Shown piece by piece: positions 58,857 through 64,000 of a DNA stretch of 64,000 nt; positions within the stretch are counted from its first letter, which is position 1, and the number at the start of each line of letters is the position of its first letter. Under the pieces are notes generated by a model. The model did not search any database and was not told where the DNA came from. It saw only the letters and a list, made by a program, of their open reading frames with translations. The position numbers and the translations under genes were made by a program. Location of the stretch: contig LNAC01000231.1 in NCBI GenBank assembly GCA_002007465.1, forward strand, positions 1,896,843 to 1,960,842, in the 5' to 3' direction. The stretch comes from Ailurus styani (taxonomy: Eukaryota; Chordata; Mammalia; Carnivora; Ailuridae).

Positions 58857-60445
58857 ATCAGATTCTCACTTGGCAAGCATATCCTACTCAGAAGCCAGAG
58901 AGTTAAATGTTTTAACTTAGGACATAATAATAAATTGATCTTAATTGACTTTTCTTCCCTTATTTTCAGCACTAGAAATTTTGTTTTTATATTTCATTGC
59001 AGTATTGGATATATTTTTAAATATACCTACCAGTAGGATAACAGTCTCTTCCTCTACAAATATAGAAAACCGTTATGTGTTGAATTAGGTTAAACTTGCT
59101 TGTGATTGCGTTATTTGTATTGCTGTTCAGTCATCCTAAGAAATCTTTCTGATCCTTAGAAGGAAATATGGTGATATTTTAGCCCTGATGTAATAGTTTT
59201 AGACTATTAAATAAATTAAATATATTGCCGAAATCGGGATATTTGGGCATGACACTCAAAATCATTGAAATGCTCTTTAATGGCATGTATAGTGTCAGGA
59301 AGAAATGTGTTTATTGCATTCTTCATTTCAAAAACCTATATGAGCTTCTTTCACCTCCCTAATCAGCATATCTGAGTATGGCAAAGGCAGTCTTGTGTTC
59401 ACTGCCCACTTTTTCACTCAATATGTGGCAAATAGAAGGCAATTATTACTCATCACTTTATTATTTCCCTCAATACTGAGTCAGAATCAGGTAGCATTAT
59501 GCTTGACTCTTGACTGTTCTTAATGAATCAAATATCTATATTGACATTGACGTTTTACTTAACTCTCATTTTGAAGTGCCAGCATTCCCCTCTGCATTAA
59601 TAGCTGTGTTCTACCCGTGTTGAATTCACTGCCTTGTTGCTTCATCTGTATGTAGCATGGGTTTTCGGGGATGACTGGTACCAAAATTTATGGAGCATTG
59701 TGCCCTCAAGTTTATTCCACTCATTCATCAAGAGCACATCCTCTGTACATCAGTGGTTTGTTCAACTGTTAAATGGAATGTCTGCTACTTATGAGAGACA
59801 TCATACAGGGCCCCCATGTTGGCATTAAATGACGTCTAACGATGTTCATTGATGCAGACATTTTGTCAATAACTTTCCTGATTTTTTGAGTCTATAATAT
59901 TTATCATTAATTTTCTCAGTGGCTTTATAGTCCTCTTAGAATATCATGAATTTGAAATCTTTCCTTCTCTTTGGTGATTAAAGTTACTAATTTTATGAGG
60001 GGAAACATTATTTGCTCTCATTCTGTAAAGTAAAAACTTGTTTGGTTTACTACAAAGGTTACTGAGGTTGTTTTGAAAATGGTGAGAAAGTATCAATAGA
60101 TGTAAGCCACAATTTAACACTGATTTATCACAGAGGACCGTGAGACCTAGATATAATGGGTCACCCATGTAAGAAAATCAGGTACTTAAGTGGTGCTTCA
60201 CTTTTTGTGCTTGTGCCATTTTTTTTTATCACCGCTTGTCTGAGCATGAACAGATTCATGTGATATTTTGACACTTGATTCTCAGGTCATTATCTTAAGG
60301 ACCCAGATATGTTCATCACTGGTTTTAGGCTTTGATGAACCAATTCCGAGACATTGATACATTTTTAATTGTTGCCTATCGAGCAAAAGAATGTACAAAT
60401 TTAAAAAACAGATTCAACATCTGTCAATAATAACACACACGGCTT
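58857..60445. other. AT-rich single-copy sequence
   Basis: No recognised gene or repeat. Frames of 64 and 74 codons have no domain. 59560-59830 is more balanced in composition than its neighbours. Confidence 0.45.
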
Positions 60446-60460
60446 GAAAATAAGTTAGAG

Positions 60461-60665
60461 GGCGCCTGGGTGGCTCAGTGGGTTAAAGTCATGATCTCAG
60501 CATCCTGGGATCGAGGCCCGCTTCGGGCTCCCTGCTCGGCAGGGAGCCTGCTTCCTCCTCTGTCTCTCTGCCTGCCTCTATGCCTACTTGTAATCTCTCT
60601 CTCTCTCGCTGTGTCAAATAAATAAATAAAATCTTTAAAAAATAAATAAAATAAATTAAAAAAAA
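60461..60665 (+). mobile_element. Young CAN-SINE with internal 19-bp deletion
   Basis: The exact 15-bp target duplication gaaaataagttagag at 60446-60460 and 60666-60680 marks it as young. Compared with the sibling copies, the head jumps from gggttaaa to gtcatgatctcag. It therefore lacks about 19 bases (gcctctgctttcggctcag in the others) between the two promoter boxes. Confidence 0.95.
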
Positions 60666-60884
60666 GAAAATAAGTTAGAGAATAGAACTGGACCAGCACA
60701 GTCCTTACCTATGTGCCATTAATAATGTGACAGTTATTAAGAATGTAAGTGGATTCATTGAAAATCATAATTAATCTTAGATTTTAAACTTCTGAAACAT
60801 GTGGAAACGGGCAAAGATGGGAAGGAGGGGGCTCATTTAGAACGTTGATGTGGCTGTTCATTTGCATTTAGCTACTCTGATGTT

Positions 60885-61066
60885 ATTACTTTTTTAAGAT
60901 TTTATTTATTTGAGAGAGAGGAGGATGAGCACGGGGTGGAGAGGAGGGAGAGGAAGAAGCAGACTCCCCGCTGAGCAGGAGCCCAATGTAGGACTTGATC
61001 CCAGGACCCTGAGATCAGGACCTGAACTGAAGGCAGATGCTTAACCATCTGAACCACCCAAGGTCC
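60885..61066 (-). mobile_element. CAN-SINE, antisense
   Basis: T-rich tail, gagaga stretch, aagcagactccccgctgagc, ccaggaccctgagatcagg and a diverged head (gaaccacccaaggtccc). Target duplication ctactctgatgtt (60872-60884) and ctactctgatatt (61067-61079), 12 of 13 matching. Confidence 0.92.
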
Positions 61067-61189
61067 CTACTCTGATATTCTTTAAAGAGCTATAATAACA
61101 GTAGTATGAATTAAGTGTAACTAAGGGAACATAGTAGGTATTTTACATTAAAAATTTACTACTAAATTTTAATCTCCTTCTGTGGAAAA

Positions 61190-61210
61190 CATTATATATA
61201 TATATATAAA
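61190..61210. repeat. Short (TA)n tract
   Basis: About nine TA units (attatatatatatatataaa). Confidence 0.85.
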
Positions 61211-61294
61211 TGGCATTACTTCTGTTTTCCAGATTTCTTAATACAAATTCTGTACGCTATTAGAAACTAAGTATTGTTTCTAATTCCCAAAATT

Positions 61295-61475
61295 AGGTTG
61301 AATTCTGGCCAAACCATCAATAAGTTACACAATTCCCTCCTATTCCAGTTTCATGTTTTATAAAATCGTGGGGGGTGGGGATACATGTCTTTTAGAGTTG
61401 CTCTGAGCATTTCATGAAATAATATACTTAAAGCTTTTTCCATAGCACACCCTATGAATTTAATGCTTAAATGCT
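61295..61475 (-). mobile_element. MIR element, antisense
   Basis: Reverse-complement MIR: atcaataagttacacaattccctcc, ttttataaaatcg, gatacatgtcttttagagttgctctgagcatttcatgaaataatatacttaaagc in outline, ending catagcacaccctatgaatttaatgct. Confidence 0.65.
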
Positions 61476-62474
61476 TCTATGTTTTTTTCCCACTATGTAA
61501 TCCCATCAATAATTTAAAAATTTTGGTTTGCTTCTTTTGTTATCTTACTGGGTTTTTATCGATGATATTTGTTTGGGCTAATTTTTATTCACTAAAATGA
61601 TTAGACAAGCTTGTTATTTTAGCATCATATAGAGGAAGCAATAAAATTAGTATAATTTTTAAACAGTCTGGTATTGGCACTGGAACAATATTGGCTCTTA
61701 ACAATGTGCTTGGAACAACTAATTCTGAGTGAAGTATGTTTTCGCTCATAGTAAGGGCTTTGGTTTGGTTTTGGCATGACCTGGTGATATAATGAAGCAG
61801 TTGAGATCACTTTCAAATCTATGTGAAATGAAAAGAAAATTGCAATGATGAGATGGTTGACAAATGAAAAGATACGCAGTTGTGTCAAAGAGAAAAGTAG
61901 AGGCCTCTTGCTGCAGGGTCCTTGGCACGTGCCCATGAACAGGGGGCTGTTCTCTTGCTCAGCACGCAGTGTCATCTCAATTATGTCTCTCAATGTGTGT
62001 CTTCACCCCGTGATACGGAGTTGCAGTGAGGGGTGAGGGGATCGGGCTTCCCACTGGAGAAGCTTGACAGTCCTGCTTTTCCAAAATGTCGTAGTATTAT
62101 TAAACACAGATATTTTCATTATATTTTTAAAAGAGCTGTGATGCATGTAAACTGACATATGATGAACACTTTTCTTTTTTCTTTCACTTTTCTATTTTCT
62201 TGATAAAATAACTGATGATTTATAATTTATAATTTATTTATAATTAGTTTTAAGCTTATCATTGGATTTTTTTACATGAACATAACTAGTATTTAAAGAC
62301 ATTGATTGAATAAATACCATTTCTTTCCTCCATCACTTTGTGCATTGTACTCCTTTGGGTTAGAGGACCTAATACATGCTTCTGCTCACCCAAGGGACAT
62401 CAAAAAGATGAGATGATTGTCTTTAAAGGAAACAGATTTGATATGTTCATTTAGTGAAAACTAATAAATTATTC
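61476..62474. other. AT-rich single-copy sequence
   Basis: A minus frame of 122 codons (61625-61993) and shorter overlapping frames on both strands show no domain. No gene supported. Confidence 0.45.
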
Positions 62475-62660
62475 TTCATTCAGTAGGTCAATTTTAAGTG
62501 AGCATTTACTCTGTGACATTGTGCTTAAATCCGTGATGAAAAAATGGCATGATTTTTGTCTTCACAAAATGTATATCCCCTTGTAAGAGAGAAGGCATTC
62601 TAAAAGTCTAAGAAGGATTTAAATTAGACAGTATTTTACCAGGAGAGTAAGATTAAAAGC
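62475..62660 (-). mobile_element. L2 fragment, antisense
   Basis: attcattcagtaggtcaattttaagtgagcatttactctgtgacattgtgcttaaat in outline, then a tgtcttcacaaaatgtatat block and ccaggagagtaag, in the order of reverse-complement L2 3' sequence. Confidence 0.6.
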
Positions 62661-63914
62661 CACAGCCATGATGAGCTTGAATCATTGTTTTAATTAATAT
62701 TTTCAACATACGGTTTTTAACATGTTTTTAAGATGTCAGGAATGTACGAATGTTATTTTTGAAAAAGTATTCCCTAAGTAATTATAATAATTAAACTGAA
62801 TACTTAAAGAAAAATGTTACAGAATGTCTTTAAAATATGTATTTGTGATGTACTTCATTCCTTGATGAACTGGACAAATGATTTCTACTTTAGAAAATGC
62901 ATACAAAAATGCATTCTCAAAGCATATAGGAGAAAAAGAAATGCAATGGAACTGCTATACCTCAGTTGCTGAGTACATTTTAATAATTTTTAAGGCCTTC
63001 CCCTTATGTATCTAAAAAAAAAAACAAGCAAGTAAAAATCCTATGTGCTAGTGAAGTATAAGTAAACTTAATTGTTGAAGTATAATTATTTGAATTTTTA
63101 AATTTAGTTTACTTATGAGAATTTATCAGTAGATCACTGGATATGCAGTCCTAATTCAAGAAAAGTTATTATAATTTCAGAAGAATCAAAAATTAACTAC
63201 TTGGATATTTCTTTAAATTAAACCCAGTTTTGAAGAGTTCATAGTAAGGTACCTTTTATTAGGTGCTCAGATGGTTAGTACTTACCAATTACTCTTTTTT
63301 ACATTTTAAAAGTCATACCAAAATGTTCCAAGAAAGTATTAGTGTATATTAGAATATTATAAATAGCTACAGTTTGATCATGACATTTGGTTGCTAGAAA
63401 TGTCCTTGAGCAACCGTTCATGTAGAAGATAAATAAACAGCAAAACCCTTTACATTCAAAACCAAAATTCTTGAAATTTTCAGTACTAGTGTTTAATGAT
63501 ATATTAAAGACTTCACTTTGCAGAGAAAAAGAGTTTGCATTCAATATGAAAATGACTGGGTGGGCTCAAGGGATTCAGTTTAGCAGGAAAACTTTATGTT
63601 TAGCAGCATTATCTATTCTTTTTTAAGTTTTCTGTTTGTTAGATTTCTGTTAGATTTGGCTGTTTTTATTTCAAGTTAGATGTTTTCCCTATTGCTTTAC
63701 ACACATATTCTTCAAGGACCTGAAAAAGACAAAGTAATTCAGAAACATACTTTTTTTTTTCAAAAATTATTTAACTTTACATTTTGAAAATTATAAATGA
63801 ATGCTTTTATTTTCTATATGGGAGGTAGAAGATGATTTAAATAGCCACAGGTGACAGGTAATCCAGTATGGGAGAAAAACAAAAAACAACCTCTTCCAAA
63901 AAATCTTCAGGATT
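62661..63914. other. AT-rich single-copy sequence
   Basis: No recognised gene or repeat. An 81-codon minus frame (63299-63544) has no domain. Confidence 0.45.
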
Positions 63915-64000
63915 TTTTTTTAAAACATTTAGTTAGTTAGTTAGTTAGTTGGTTGGTTAGTTAGTTAGAGAGGGGAGGCGGAGGGAAAGGGAGAGAGAAA
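63915..64000 (-). mobile_element. CAN-SINE, antisense, cut by window end
   Basis: tttttttttaaaacatttag, a (TTAG)n/(TTGG)n expansion at 63929-63968, then agagaggggaggcggaggg and gagagagaaa. The T-rich start and purine body are those of a reversed SINE. The tail region normally reading ttatttattt appears replaced by the TTAG repeat. Confidence 0.7.

Noticed and set aside
61625..61993. 122-codon minus-strand reading frame
   Set aside because: Overlaps other frames on both strands in an L1-like to single-copy AT-rich region and has no recognisable domain.
63929..63968. Regular TTAG units considered as telomere-like or as a CRISPR-type array
   Set aside because: A four-base unit inside a SINE tail; mammalian telomeres use TTAGGG and there are no spacers. 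It is a microsatellite.

Overview
This window is mammalian nuclear DNA, and I find no functional gene in it. The kind of mammal is shown by its young repeats. At least 17 copies or fragments of a tRNA-derived SINE of the CAN-SINE (SINEC) type are present. They carry the gggcgcctgggtggctcag head, a CT-rich middle, and an (AAATA)n/A tail. This family is restricted to Carnivora. The commonest young subtype reads gggttaaagcctctgc in the head and cctacttgtaatctctctctg before the tail, which I associate with mustelids (ferret, mink, marten, otter). Carnivora is secure; Mustelidae is likely; the species cannot be told. The background is visibly AT-rich, and no open reading frame looks like a spliced or single-exon host gene, so this is an intergenic gene desert or the inside of a very large intron.

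Layout. 1-12 kb: AT-rich sequence with four SINEs, two MIRs, an ancient L1 piece, a hAT DNA-transposon fossil (about 6262-6762) and a (TG)n microsatellite. 12-19 kb: a long fossil L1 3' region (13085-14105), an antisense L1 piece, a CT-rich L2 stretch and three MIRs (one at 12310 just before the L1). 19-29 kb: mostly single-copy sequence, with an AT-rich imperfect palindrome at 19.3 kb, a SINE, an antisense L2 apparently interrupted by a hAT fossil, and a second SINE. 28.96-32.06 kb: a nested unit in which an L2 was split by a Tigger1-like DNA transposon, and both were later hit by SINEs. 32-42 kb: two 5'-truncated L1 tails (one only about 70 bp), an MLT1-type LTR and long single-copy stretches. 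43-48.8 kb: the most disturbed part. It holds a perfect 110-bp tandem duplication, an MLT1-type LTR split by three SINEs, and a 126-bp direct duplication whose copies are separated by a single N. After these come more SINEs, a purine microsatellite, a well preserved L1M 3' end, another MLT1-type LTR and a MIR. 48.8-57 kb: AT-rich single-copy DNA, a CR1/L3 fossil, and L2 pieces containing a 137-bp local duplication. 57.9-58.85 kb: the youngest L1, 5'-truncated, with the C-terminal part of ORF2 still open. 58.85-64 kb: AT-rich DNA with three SINEs, one MIR and one L2 piece.

No genes work together here, and I found no undescribed system. The useful observations are about sequence history and assembly quality: the N-separated duplication, the perfect tandem duplication near it, the nested L2/Tigger1/SINE unit, the L2-embedded duplication, the palindrome, and several single-copy blocks that could be conserved non-coding elements. 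Repeat names come from recognising family sequence by eye; subfamily names and edges of old elements are approximate.
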